This document shows positions 45,026-53,518 of a DNA stretch of 64,000 nucleotides, one piece after another (the stretch's first letter is position 1; every line of letters begins with the position of its first letter). The notes under the pieces were generated by a model, which worked only from the letters and a program-made list of their open reading frames with translations, had not been told where the DNA came from and ran no database searches. Both the position numbers and the translations under genes were made by a program. The DNA comes from Providencia manganoxydans (lineage in GTDB: Bacteria; Pseudomonadota; Gammaproteobacteria; Enterobacterales; Enterobacteriaceae), in NCBI RefSeq assembly GCF_016618195.1, contig NZ_CP067099.1:124001-188000 (forward strand), written 5' to 3'.

Positions 45026-46396
45026 ATGAGAGCGTTATACGATTCTAAAAGTAAAACTATTGATGACCGTGGAATAAAAGACCTGTTATCGAATGAAGCC
45101 AAATATTCAACTTGGCTAATGTTTGAATCAATGTTAGCTCAGGCTCAGGCCGAACTTGGTTTTATTCCTCAATCAGCAGCGGATGAAATTAAAGAAAAAG
45201 CTGTCATCGAGAATATTGATTTTGAAGAAATGAACCGTATTTATCAAAAAATCGGTCATGGCTTTGTACCGTTTTTAAAAGTACTGGTGAATGCTTGTTC
45301 TGAAGAGAGTGGTAAATATATTCATTATGGAATTACCACGCAGAATATACAGCAAAGCTCACAGCTGTATATGATGAAGACAGTACATCATAAGTTTATG
45401 TTGCTGCTAGGTGAGATCATTGAGAACTTATCCAATTTAGCATTGAAAACCAAATCGATGGTAATGCCAGGAAGGACGCATGGTCGCCATGCAATCCCAA
45501 TTACCTATGGGTATAAGGTTTCTGTCTGGATCAGTGACTTCATTGACTGCTATCAGCGTATGCAAGAGTGTGAAAAGCGTGTATTTACTATCATGATGGG
45601 TGGTGCTGTTGGTGCATTTAACTCCATGCCAGGCGTTGGCTTGAAGGTACAAAAAAGGGTCGCTGAGTTAGTGGGTATGGAAGCGATGGAAGTACCATCA
45701 AGAAACTTGAGCACACATAAATTAGAGTACATGGCTAACTTAGCGCTAATGGCGAATATCTGTCATAAAATTGGCGAAGAAGTTTATAGTACAACATTGG
45801 AAGAAATTGCGGAGGTGTCGGAAGGCTTTACGAAAGGCACCGTGGGTAGCAGTACTATGCCGCATAAAATTAACCCTAAATTGGCCAAAGGAATTATTGC
45901 TAACTCACAGAAATTATATTCCTTGCCAAGTGTTGGTATGTACTCTGCGGTAAGACCCTATGAGGGAGATAGCAGCTCATACATGCTGTTTGATGGCTTG
46001 ATTGAGGAAGCATTAGAACTCACTACAGAGATCTTGTTGAGAACTGAGGAGCTGTCTAGAACTATTGTGCCTCATGAAGACAGAATGCTGCATAACGTCC
46101 TAAGAAATAAAGGTTTAGATAATACTGAGTACGTTATGATGAAAATGGCCGAGAAATTAGGTAAGGATAAAGCTCACTCACTTCTCTATGACGAAGCGAT
46201 TAAAACCGCTGCTGATGGTGAGGATTTTTATACTAACTTAACAAAGAATGAGATCATTTCAGCGGCATTTAGTAATGATGAAATCAAAGAGATGTTAGAT
46301 CCTCGGGCTTATATTGGTTTATCCGTTGAGATCGCTGAGAAAGAAGCGAAACGTGGTTTTGCTACCTCACAAAAAATCCAGCAACATTATAAGTAA
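45026..46396 (+). CDS. Fumarase/aspartase-superfamily lyase (adenylosuccinate-lyase-like) (456 aa)
   Basis: All-helical C-N or C-O lyase. The superfamily signature GSSTMPHKINPK lies at residues about 273-284, the substrate-binding THGRHAIPITYG at about 151-162, and the first motif IHYGITTQNIQQS at about 92-104 in place of TSxDxxxT. It resembles PurB/cycloisomerase relatives, but housekeeping purB does not sit in PTS operons. Members usually release fumarate by beta-elimination. Its link to an RpiR regulator and PTS permease suggests cleavage of an imported phosphorylated conjugate; the substrate is unknown. Confidence 0.85.
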   Translation: MRALYDSKSKTIDDRGIKDLLSNEAKYSTWLMFESMLAQAQAELGFIPQSAADEIKEKAVIENIDFEEMNRIYQKIGHGFVPFLKVLVNACSEESGKYIHYGITTQNIQQSSQLYMMKTVHHKFMLLLGEIIENLSNLALKTKSMVMPGRTHGRHAIPITYGYKVSVWISDFIDCYQRMQECEKRVFTIMMGGAVGAFNSMPGVGLKVQKRVAELVGMEAMEVPSRNLSTHKLEYMANLALMANICHKIGEEVYSTTLEEIAEVSEGFTKGTVGSSTMPHKINPKLAKGIIANSQKLYSLPSVGMYSAVRPYEGDSSSYMLFDGLIEEALELTTEILLRTEELSRTIVPHEDRMLHNVLRNKGLDNTEYVMMKMAEKLGKDKAHSLLYDEAIKTAADGEDFYTNLTKNEIISAAFSNDEIKEMLDPRAYIGLSVEIAEKEAKRGFATSQKIQQHYK

Positions 46397-46407
46397 ACCG
46401 TAATAAT

Positions 46408-46438
46408 AGAGAGTTACTGGCATTTATGGTAACTCTCT
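46408..46438 (+). terminator. Terminator after the PTS/lyase operon
   Basis: AGAGAGTTAC pairs with GTAACTCTCT around an 11-base loop, 11 bases after the lyase stop; a mixed C/T tail follows. Confidence 0.7.
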
Positions 46439-47184
46439 ACTCTATCCCTTCTAAAATTTACCTCAATACTTCAGTTAGAATTAAGAATCACCACAGTTAA
46501 AATAAGTATCTATACTTACTTGATTAATAAGTGATTTATAGTGAGGTTTCAGTCTTTTTTTTGCGTGATTTTAGGAATTTTATTTTTCTTGTAGGGGAAG
46601 AATAGAATGCGAATTCACACGATGAAATTAATTATAGCAATGTGTAGTACTGAATCTTTAAATACTCATTTGTGTTTCTTATGTATCTGTTTATTTTTAG
46701 TATTTTGTAATTAGAGTTAAAATTACAGCTTGAAATAATCACGCCGTGATTAAATAAATGAAGTGATAATTATTCAGTGAAATGAGATATTTAATTTTTG
46801 TGATTTTAAATAACGTCGGGAATTAATTGGTTTCATCGACTATTTACATATATTAGTATTTTATTTTATATTTATTTGGTATTTTAGATTTGGTTGGTGA
46901 TTTTTGATAGTCTCATAGAAATAAAATTTCAATTATTTTTCTTTTATCTTTTTATTATAATTTTTAATTGGAATTTTATGGTTTTTTTTATTTTTTTAAC
47001 TCATATCTATTTTAATTGTTTATTGTAAATTATTGTTTCTGAATTACATGCATTGCATGTAATTTATTTTATCACATTATTTAATTAAATATTCTTTTTT
47101 ATTTTTAAAAAAATTTAACTTTAGTTAGATTATTAATTAATAAGATGTTTTTTTTTACGCTCTTCATGTGTTGATCGAAAAAAC

Positions 47185-47240
47185 CGATCAAAATCATAAA
47201 GATGATAGATATTATCTATCAAATTAAGACTTTTTGATCG
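47185..47240. promoter_or_regulatory. Bipartite palindromic operator, fimbrial operon 3
   Basis: Outer arm CGATCAAA (47185-47192), 10 bases, inner TGATAG-N7-CTATCA (47203-47221, itself almost fully palindromic), 11 bases, outer arm TTTGATCG (47233-47240). Same design as at operons 1 and 2 with one extra base on the right. About 117 bases upstream of the regulator start. An additional TTGATCG half-site lies just left at 47171. Confidence 0.75.
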
Positions 47241-47356
47241 AGAAAAACAATTTCTAACTCGAAACATGATTCTATACCTTAATACGAGTTGACGAATATT
47301 GTGCTTATAAACAACACATGCAATGAATCAGTTAATAATGATTCGAGAGGTTTAGA

Positions 47357-47632
47357 ATGCGAGAAAATGATCCGTTGTCCAATAATATTGGAAAGATGTT
47401 GAAGTCTTATCGTAGAAGAACCGGATTAACAGGAAGCGAGTTAGCTAAAAGAATTAATGTAAGTCAGCAACAAATATCTCGTTATGAAAATGGGATTAAT
47501 AATATAACATTCGATAAGCTTATCATACTTTTTAATGCTCTTGAAATGGATGGTTCAGATATCGAAGTATTTTTCGAAAAGATCAAGCGTTTCGTCGATT
47601 CTGACGAATATAAAAACATGCGCAGAGAGTAA
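47357..47632 (+). CDS. MrpJ-type fimbrial regulator, operon 3 (91 aa)
   Basis: Xre-family HTH protein of 91 residues; GLTGSELAKRINVSQQQISRYENGINN (about 21-47) carries the same recognition helix as the regulators of operons 1 and 2. GAGAGG six bases upstream supports the ATG. It heads operon 3. Given an identical helix and a shared operator, cross-regulation among the three operons is likely (inference). Confidence 0.85.
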   Translation: MRENDPLSNNIGKMLKSYRRRTGLTGSELAKRINVSQQQISRYENGINNITFDKLIILFNALEMDGSDIEVFFEKIKRFVDSDEYKNMRRE

Positions 47633-47653
47633 TAAGGCATAGACAGATATTTA

Positions 47654-47691
47654 AATTTAATTGAATTACATTTTTGTAATTTAATTAAATT
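47654..47691 (+). terminator. Hairpin between regulator and major pilin, operon 3
   Basis: AATTTAATTGAATTACA faces TGTAATTTAATTAAATT over a TTTT loop, with two central mismatches. It lies 21 bases after the regulator stop, the same place as in operons 1 and 2. Confidence 0.5.
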
Positions 47692-47780
47692 CGATCATTT
47701 TAACTGTGTCTTTATTTTAATGGTATTAACCCTCCTCTATATTGTCAAAATTTTGCAATAAATAAACATAAGGAATTTTT

Positions 47781-48329
47781 ATGAAAGTTAAATCACTAGC
47801 ACTTGTTGTTGTTTCAGCTCTGTCTTTAAGTTCAGTGGCTGCATTTGCTGCAACCACAACAGTTAATGGCGGTACTGTACATTTTAAAGGTGAGTTGGTG
47901 AACGCAGCATGTGCTGTTGATGCTAACTCAGTAGAACAAACTGTACCTCTTGGTCAATTTCGTACTGCTAAGCTAGCACAAGCAGGCGATACTAGTTCCC
48001 CAGTTAATTTCAGCATTAAATTGAATGATTGTGATACGACTGTTGCGACTTCTGCAAAAGTGGCGTTTAAAGGCGTAGCAGCAAATGCCGCTAACCCAAC
48101 TGTTCTGGCTGTTGCTGGCTCCGCTGCTGGTTCTGCGACTAATGTTGGTATCCAAATTTTAGATTCTAAAAGCGTACCTCTAGGTCTTGATGGTGCAACA
48201 TTTGGAAGCGCTATCACCCTGACTGACGGTAACAACGTTTTACCATTCCAAGCTCGTTACTATGCATTAGGTGCAACAACAGCAGGTATTGCGAACGCCG
48301 ATGCAACATTTGCGGTTCAGTACGAGTAA
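47781..48329 (+). CDS. Major fimbrial subunit (pilin), operon 3 (182 aa)
   Basis: Signal peptide ([22 protein letters not shown]), mature start [24 protein letters not shown], second Cys in LNDCDTTV, and C-terminal ATFAVQYE. A typical FimA-type major pilin, alanine-rich and less AT-rich than the pilins of operons 1 and 2. An AAGGA site precedes the start. Confidence 0.92.
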   Translation: MKVKSLALVVVSALSLSSVAAFAATTTVNGGTVHFKGELVNAACAVDANSVEQTVPLGQFRTAKLAQAGDTSSPVNFSIKLNDCDTTVATSAKVAFKGVAANAANPTVLAVAGSAAGSATNVGIQILDSKSVPLGLDGATFGSAITLTDGNNVLPFQARYYALGATTAGIANADATFAVQYE

Positions 48330-48364
48330 TTATTGCGCGATGGATGAAAGGTTAAAAACCTAAT

Positions 48365-48383
48365 AGGCCAAGGAAGGCTTTTT
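48365..48383 (+). terminator. Possible attenuator after the operon 3 major pilin
   Basis: AGGCC and GGCTT can pair across AAGGAA, followed by a T-run (tttta). The stem is short; its position after the major pilin matches the hairpins of operons 1 and 2. Confidence 0.4.
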
Positions 48384-48411
48384 ATCAACAAAACTAAAAA
48401 GGTGAAAGCTC

Positions 48412-48948
48412 ATGAGAGGGCTGATACTTGCTCTACTACTTTTGGTTTCTCCGCTTATGGAAGCTGGAAATAAGTGGCAAGTCCAACTTCCTGGCGGAGG
48501 AATGCGCTTTCAAGGGGAACTGATTGCTGAAGCTTGCAGTGTTGAAACTTCAGATCGAAGTTTGACGGTGAATATGGGGCAGTTGCGAACCAATATGCTT
48601 AATGCACCTGGTCAAGATACCGACCCCGTGATCTTTGATATTCATCTCCGCGAGTGTAGTGCTGCTGCTAGCGAATATGTCTCAATCACTTTTTCGGGTA
48701 TTGCTAACGATAAAAACCCAGCGATCTTTGCGATTGGTAATGGACCTAACACGGCAACCGGTGTGGGGCTAGCTATTTTTGACTCAAAAAATACCTTGAT
48801 CCCAATAAATAGTTCACCACGAAAAATAGAGCGCGTCAGTAACGGTGATATGACTTTACATTTTGTCGCTAAGTATCGTGCGACTAGCTATCAAATTACA
48901 GGCGGAAAAGCGGATGCTCAAGCGCTGTTTTCGCTCACTTATGAATAA
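48412..48948 (+). CDS. FimI-like minor fimbrial subunit, operon 3 (178 aa)
   Basis: Signal peptide (RGLILALLLLVSPLMEAG), GGMRFQGELIAEACSVE and LRECSAAA as Cys pair, C-terminal ALFSLTYE. It resembles the adjoining major pilin in length and strand pattern and lies at the FimI position between pilin and chaperone; probable rod terminator. Confidence 0.82.
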   Translation: MRGLILALLLLVSPLMEAGNKWQVQLPGGGMRFQGELIAEACSVETSDRSLTVNMGQLRTNMLNAPGQDTDPVIFDIHLRECSAAASEYVSITFSGIANDKNPAIFAIGNGPNTATGVGLAIFDSKNTLIPINSSPRKIERVSNGDMTLHFVAKYRATSYQITGGKADAQALFSLTYE

Positions 48949-49012
48949 AAATATCAAAAAGATGTTTGCGCATATTTTTAATGTTTTTAGTAAAAGAAGG
49001 ACAGAGGTAAAC

Positions 49013-49711
49013 ATGAAAACAGGAACTACTCGTAAGCTAATTACTGCGTTATTTATATTACTCTGTTCAGGTATATCGACTCAGGTATATGCAGGTGTTG
49101 CACTCGGTGCAACGCGGGTTATTTATCCCGCGGAGCAAAAACAGGTTCAACTTGCCGTGACTAATAATGACGAAAAAGGGGTTTTTCTTATCCAATCATG
49201 GGTGGAAAACGCTGACGGCCAGAAAGACAACCAGTTTGCTATCACACCTCCGCTGTTTTCTATGCAAGGTAAAAAAGAAAATACTTTACGGATTATTGAT
49301 GCGACTAATAACCAATTGCCTAAAGATAGAGAAACTCTGTTTTGGTTAAATGTTAAAGCAATACCTGCGATGGATAAGTCAAAGCAAAATGAAAATACGC
49401 TGCAATTAGCCATTATCAGCCGTATCAAACTCTATTATCGCCCTACTGGTTTGGCGATTGCACCAGACAAAGTTGCTGAAGAATTACGTTTTAAACGACA
49501 AGCAAGCTCATTGATTGTGATTAACCCAACACCGTATTTTGCCACGGTAACAGAGCTGAAACTTGGCTCGGTGAAGCTAGAAAATGTGCTCGTGCCACCA
49601 TTCGGTGAAGCATCAGTGAACGCCCCGGTGAATGCAAGTGGCGGTATTTCCTTCCAAACCATCAATGATTACGGTGCATTAACCCCAAAAATGACGGGGC
49701 GTACTCAGTAA
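49013..49711 (+). CDS. Periplasmic pilus chaperone, operon 3 (232 aa)
   Basis: FimC-like chaperone. Signal peptide (KTGTTRKLITALFILLCSG to VYA), GVALGATRVIYPAEQKQVQL, VQSW-type FLIQSWVENADG, FAITPPLFSMQGKKENTLRI, LPKDRETLFWLNVKAIPAMD and RIKLYYRPTGL, ending FQTINDYGALTP. It is of the FGS subfamily with the invariant Arg and Lys. ATG 49013 has an AGAGG site; upstream ATGs overlap the previous gene. Unlike in operons 1 and 2 it precedes the usher. Confidence 0.92.
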   Translation: MKTGTTRKLITALFILLCSGISTQVYAGVALGATRVIYPAEQKQVQLAVTNNDEKGVFLIQSWVENADGQKDNQFAITPPLFSMQGKKENTLRIIDATNNQLPKDRETLFWLNVKAIPAMDKSKQNENTLQLAIISRIKLYYRPTGLAIAPDKVAEELRFKRQASSLIVINPTPYFATVTELKLGSVKLENVLVPPFGEASVNAPVNASGGISFQTINDYGALTPKMTGRTQ

Positions 49712-49801
49712 CGGCTGGCTTCTTATTTATAAAAAAGAGCTAACCATCATTTTGAATTAAATAACTTACTGAGCGATTTAGCAGATCGGGTCGGAGGGAA
49801 C

Positions 49802-52438
49802 ATGTTACATCTGGCATCTGAAAAAGAGCCACTAATTTTGCGGAAGAAAACATTTTTTGGCAATCAATCTGAGCGCCGTTTTCCCTTAATTCCATTGGCA
49901 TTCTTTATTGGTGTCTGCTTATACCCAAATTGGGCTACGGCAGAATTATACTTTAACCCACGTTTTTTGGCTGATGATCCATCTGCTGTTGCTGATTTAT
50001 CTGCTTTTGAACAAGGTCAAGAAGTTCCTGAAGGTACCTATCGCGTTGACGTCTATCTTAATGATGGTTATTTATCGACTCGAGATGTCCGTTTTACAAC
50101 CAATAAAAATAGCAAAGAATTGTCGCCATGCTTAACGCTGAGTGATTTAGCCAAAATGGGTGTTAAAACGTTGGCAATTCCTGATGTTGAGAAGATCCCT
50201 AAGGACACTTGCCAACCTTTACAGACACTGATTACTGATTCGACATCAAAATTTGATGTTGGCTTACAGCGTTTATATATCACAGTACCCCAAGTGTATA
50301 TGAATGATAGAGCACGAGATTTTATTGCTCCTGAATATTGGGATTCAGGTATTACCGCAGGTATTTTAAATTATAGCCTTACAGGAAGCCGCGCACGTAA
50401 TCAAAATGGAAAGCATAGCAGCTATACCTATCTGAATTTACAGAGTGGATTAAACCTCGGGCCATGGCGTTTGCGTGATAATTCCACGTGGAGCCACAGT
50501 AGCGGTAGTGCTAATAGTGAAACGCGTTGGGAACATATCAATACTTATTTAGAGCGTGGTATCAATGAACTTCGCTCACGTTTAACCGTGGGTGATAGCT
50601 ATACGGCGAGTGATATTTTCGATAGTTTTAATTTCCGTGGTATCCAATTAGCGTCAGACGATAATATGTTACCGGAAAGCGAAAAAGGCTTTGCACCGGT
50701 GATCCGTGGTGTTGCGCGAGGTACCGCTGACGTTTCAATTAAACAAAATGGCTATGAAATTTACCGTAATACTTTTCCGCCAGGGCCGTTTGTTATTAAT
50801 GATTTATATGCGGCAGGGAACAGTGGTGATCTCCAAGTTACCATTACAGAAGCAGATGGTTCAATACAAAGCTTCACTGTGCCTTATTCCTCGGTGCCTT
50901 TACTGCAACGTGAAGGGCATACCAAATATGCGGTCACGGTAGGCGATTATCGTTCAGGGAACGGTCAGCAAGAGAAACCATCATTCATTCAAAGTACTAT
51001 AATGCATGGTTTATCATATGGTTGGACGCTATATGGTGGAACGCAGCTGGCAAATCGTTATCAATCTTTCAATGCCGGTATTGGTAAAAACATTGGTGTA
51101 TTTGGAGCATTATCCGTTGATATTACACAAGCTAATGCCAAACTACCCGATGATAGTACCCATCAGGGGCAATCTATTCGCTTCTTATATAACAAGTCGC
51201 TGAATGAGACGGGAACCATTATACAGTTAGCGGGTTACCGTTATTCAACAAAGGGTTACTACTCATTTGCTGACACCACTTATAAGCGAATGGATGGCTA
51301 TAACCTTGCGACGCAAGATGGTGTTATACAGGTCACGCCAAAATTCACCGATTACTACAACTTAACGTATAACAAACGTGAAAAAATTCAATTAAGTTTG
51401 ACTCAACAGCTAGGTGAGCAATCAACGTTATACGTTACGGGTAGCCATGAAACCTATTGGAATACCAATAAATCAGATAAGCAGTTACAGGTTGGCATCA
51501 ACACGCTGATCGAAGGGATCAATTGGGGATTGAGTTATAGCTTATCGAAAAACTCTTGGCAGGATGCAAACGACCAAATGTTGGCATTGAACGTGAATAT
51601 TCCATTCAGCAATTGGATGCGTTCGGATAGTCAATCTATTTGGCGCAATGCCAGCGCCAGCTATAACGCTTCTCATGATTTGAAAGGTCGAGTCACTAAT
51701 ACCGCAGGTATCTATGGAACGTTATTGGATGACAATAACTTAAGTTATAGCGTGCAAACAGGTTATGCAGGTGGTGGACAAGGCAATTCATCGGCAACGG
51801 GTTACACCTCACTTAACTATCGTGGCACCTATGGTAACGCTAATGTGGGATACAGTTACACCAATGATTTGCGTCAGATGTACTACGGCTTAAGTGGCGG
51901 GATCTTAGCGCATGCGAATGGGGTAACGTTAAGTCAACCTATGAACGAGACGGTAGTTTTAATCAAAGCGCCAGGCGCTGGGAATGTCAAGGTTGAGAAT
52001 CAAACGGGTGTAACTACGGATTGGCGTGGTTATGCGGTCTTGCCATATGCCTCTGATTACCGCGAAAACCGTGTTGCTCTTGATACCAATACACTAGCGA
52101 ATAATGTCGATCTTGAAGACCCTGTCGTCAGTGTTATCCCGACTCGAGGTGCAATAGTGCGAGCTGACTTCCATCCTAAAGTGGGTGTGAAAGTGTTAAT
52201 GACATTGATGAGAAATGGTAAGCCAGTACCATTTGGTGCAGTGGTGACACTAAAAAGCAATAACGGTGGCAGCATTGTTGCTGATGATGGGCAGGTTTAT
52301 TTAACAGGGTTGCCACTTTCAGGGCAATTGATTGCTCGCTGGGGGGATAGCCCAGACGCACAATGCCAAGTCAGCTACACATTACCAGAGCAAAGCCAGC
52401 AGGAAATACTCAGTAAGTACCGTGCAGAATGCCTCTAA
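49802..52438 (+). CDS. Outer-membrane fimbrial usher, operon 3 (878 aa)
   Basis: FimD-type usher with an unusually long leader: the hydrophobic core (FPLIPLAFFIGVCLYPNWATA) ends near residue 48. Then ELYFNPRFLADDPSAVADLSAFEQGQEVPEGTYRVDVYLN, the N-terminal chaperone-binding domain, the plug (VSIKQNGYEIYRNTFPPGPFVINDL) and C-terminal GAIVRADFHPKVGVKVL and PFGAVVTLKSNNGGSIVADDGQVYLTGL. Ends with a Cys. It belongs to a different usher clade from those of operons 1 and 2. Confidence 0.92.
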   Translation: MLHLASEKEPLILRKKTFFGNQSERRFPLIPLAFFIGVCLYPNWATAELYFNPRFLADDPSAVADLSAFEQGQEVPEGTYRVDVYLNDGYLSTRDVRFTTNKNSKELSPCLTLSDLAKMGVKTLAIPDVEKIPKDTCQPLQTLITDSTSKFDVGLQRLYITVPQVYMNDRARDFIAPEYWDSGITAGILNYSLTGSRARNQNGKHSSYTYLNLQSGLNLGPWRLRDNSTWSHSSGSANSETRWEHINTYLERGINELRSRLTVGDSYTASDIFDSFNFRGIQLASDDNMLPESEKGFAPVIRGVARGTADVSIKQNGYEIYRNTFPPGPFVINDLYAAGNSGDLQVTITEADGSIQSFTVPYSSVPLLQREGHTKYAVTVGDYRSGNGQQEKPSFIQSTIMHGLSYGWTLYGGTQLANRYQSFNAGIGKNIGVFGALSVDITQANAKLPDDSTHQGQSIRFLYNKSLNETGTIIQLAGYRYSTKGYYSFADTTYKRMDGYNLATQDGVIQVTPKFTDYYNLTYNKREKIQLSLTQQLGEQSTLYVTGSHETYWNTNKSDKQLQVGINTLIEGINWGLSYSLSKNSWQDANDQMLALNVNIPFSNWMRSDSQSIWRNASASYNASHDLKGRVTNTAGIYGTLLDDNNLSYSVQTGYAGGGQGNSSATGYTSLNYRGTYGNANVGYSYTNDLRQMYYGLSGGILAHANGVTLSQPMNETVVLIKAPGAGNVKVENQTGVTTDWRGYAVLPYASDYRENRVALDTNTLANNVDLEDPVVSVIPTRGAIVRADFHPKVGVKVLMTLMRNGKPVPFGAVVTLKSNNGGSIVADDGQVYLTGLPLSGQLIARWGDSPDAQCQVSYTLPEQSQQEILSKYRAECL

Positions 52439-52448
52439 GGAGTAAAAA

Positions 52449-52985
52449 GTGTTTGATAAATTAAAGATTTTTTCTGCAACGCTGCTGACATCGATGATGT
52501 TTTCTGTGATGGCTTATGCAGCGGATAGCACGATCAATATTAAAGGGAATGTCAAAGACAATACGTGTGCAGTTGCTCCGGGATCTCAGAACCAAGTGGT
52601 TGATTTGCTAAATAATGCCGTTAGGCAATTGTATGCGGTTGGTGAGGTGACGCCCGTTGTGCCATTTCAGATTGAGCTTACTCCTTGTGGTGCGTCAGTG
52701 ATAGCGGTCAAAGTTGGCTTTGTGGGCATTGCAGATGCAAACAATACGTCATTATTGGCGTTAGATCCTGGCAGTTCTAACGCTTCTGGAGCAGGTATAC
52801 AAATTTTAGATGGGAACCGAACGCCATTGGTACTCAATGCTAATAGTAGCAATATCATGTGGACACCATTGGTTGCAGGCCGAGGTAATACTTTGCATTT
52901 TTACGCACGATTGATGGCTTCTAAGCTGCCTATTGTTGCAGGGCACGTGCGAGCGACAGCAACTTTTACGCTTGAATTTCAGTAG
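52449..52985 (+). CDS. Minor fimbrial subunit, operon 3 (178 aa, GTG start)
   Basis: GTG at 52449 with AAGGAG upstream. Signal peptide (FDKLKIFSATLLTSMMFSVMAYA), INIKGNVKDNTCAVAPG and LTPCGASV as Cys pair, ends ATFTLEFQ. FimF-position subunit, 10 bases after the usher stop; probably in the tip fibrillum. Confidence 0.83.
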   Translation: MFDKLKIFSATLLTSMMFSVMAYAADSTINIKGNVKDNTCAVAPGSQNQVVDLLNNAVRQLYAVGEVTPVVPFQIELTPCGASVIAVKVGFVGIADANNTSLLALDPGSSNASGAGIQILDGNRTPLVLNANSSNIMWTPLVAGRGNTLHFYARLMASKLPIVAGHVRATATFTLEFQ

Positions 52986-52997
52986 ATAGAGGATGCC

Positions 52998-53510
52998 ATG
53001 ATTGATAACAACTGGAAGAAGATCACGGCGCTGATAGTGGGCTTGTTATCTGTTCAGATAACTTCAACTTATGCGGCGGATGTCACGGTAACTGTAAATG
53101 GCAGTGTAGTGGCAAAGCCTTGTACAGTTGCGACGACCACAGCGAATGTTGACCTAGGTGATTTGTATACCTTCAATTTGATTTCTGCTGGCTCTGCCTC
53201 TGAATGGCATCCGGTTTCATTGAATTTAACTAATTGCCCTGTTGGTACATCTGTCGTTACTGCAACCTTTAAAGGAACGGCGGATACTACTGGCTATTAT
53301 AAAAACCAAGGCACAGCAGGCAATATTCAACTGCAATTACAGAATAGTGCAGGTACAAATTTGAATAACGGTGCACAGCAAAAATTGCAGGTCAATGATT
53401 CGACATTATCGACCCGTTTCCCATTACAAGTCAGAGCGTTGACAGTCAAAGGTGGTGCAACGCAGGGAACGATACAAGCAGTCATTGATGTCACCTATAC
53501 TTATCAGTGA
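52998..53510 (+). CDS. Minor fimbrial subunit, operon 3 (170 aa)
   Basis: Signal peptide (WKKITALIVGLLSVQITSTYA), VTVNGSVVAKPCTVATT and LTNCPVGT as Cys pair, C-terminal VIDVTYTYQ. FimG-position subunit that would hold the adhesin. Its stop overlaps a possible GTG start of the adhesin gene. Confidence 0.83.
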   Translation: MIDNNWKKITALIVGLLSVQITSTYAADVTVTVNGSVVAKPCTVATTTANVDLGDLYTFNLISAGSASEWHPVSLNLTNCPVGTSVVTATFKGTADTTGYYKNQGTAGNIQLQLQNSAGTNLNNGAQQKLQVNDSTLSTRFPLQVRALTVKGGATQGTIQAVIDVTYTYQ

Positions 53511-53518
53511 GTCAAACT

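Larger units (their letters stand above)
46397..47356. other. Long AT-rich region upstream of fimbrial operon 3
   Basis: About 960 bases without a gene and with the lowest GC of the window. It begins with the terminator at 46408-46438 and contains the bipartite palindrome at 47185-47240. Probably promoter plus silencer-type binding DNA for operon 3; no coding frame seen. Confidence 0.6.
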
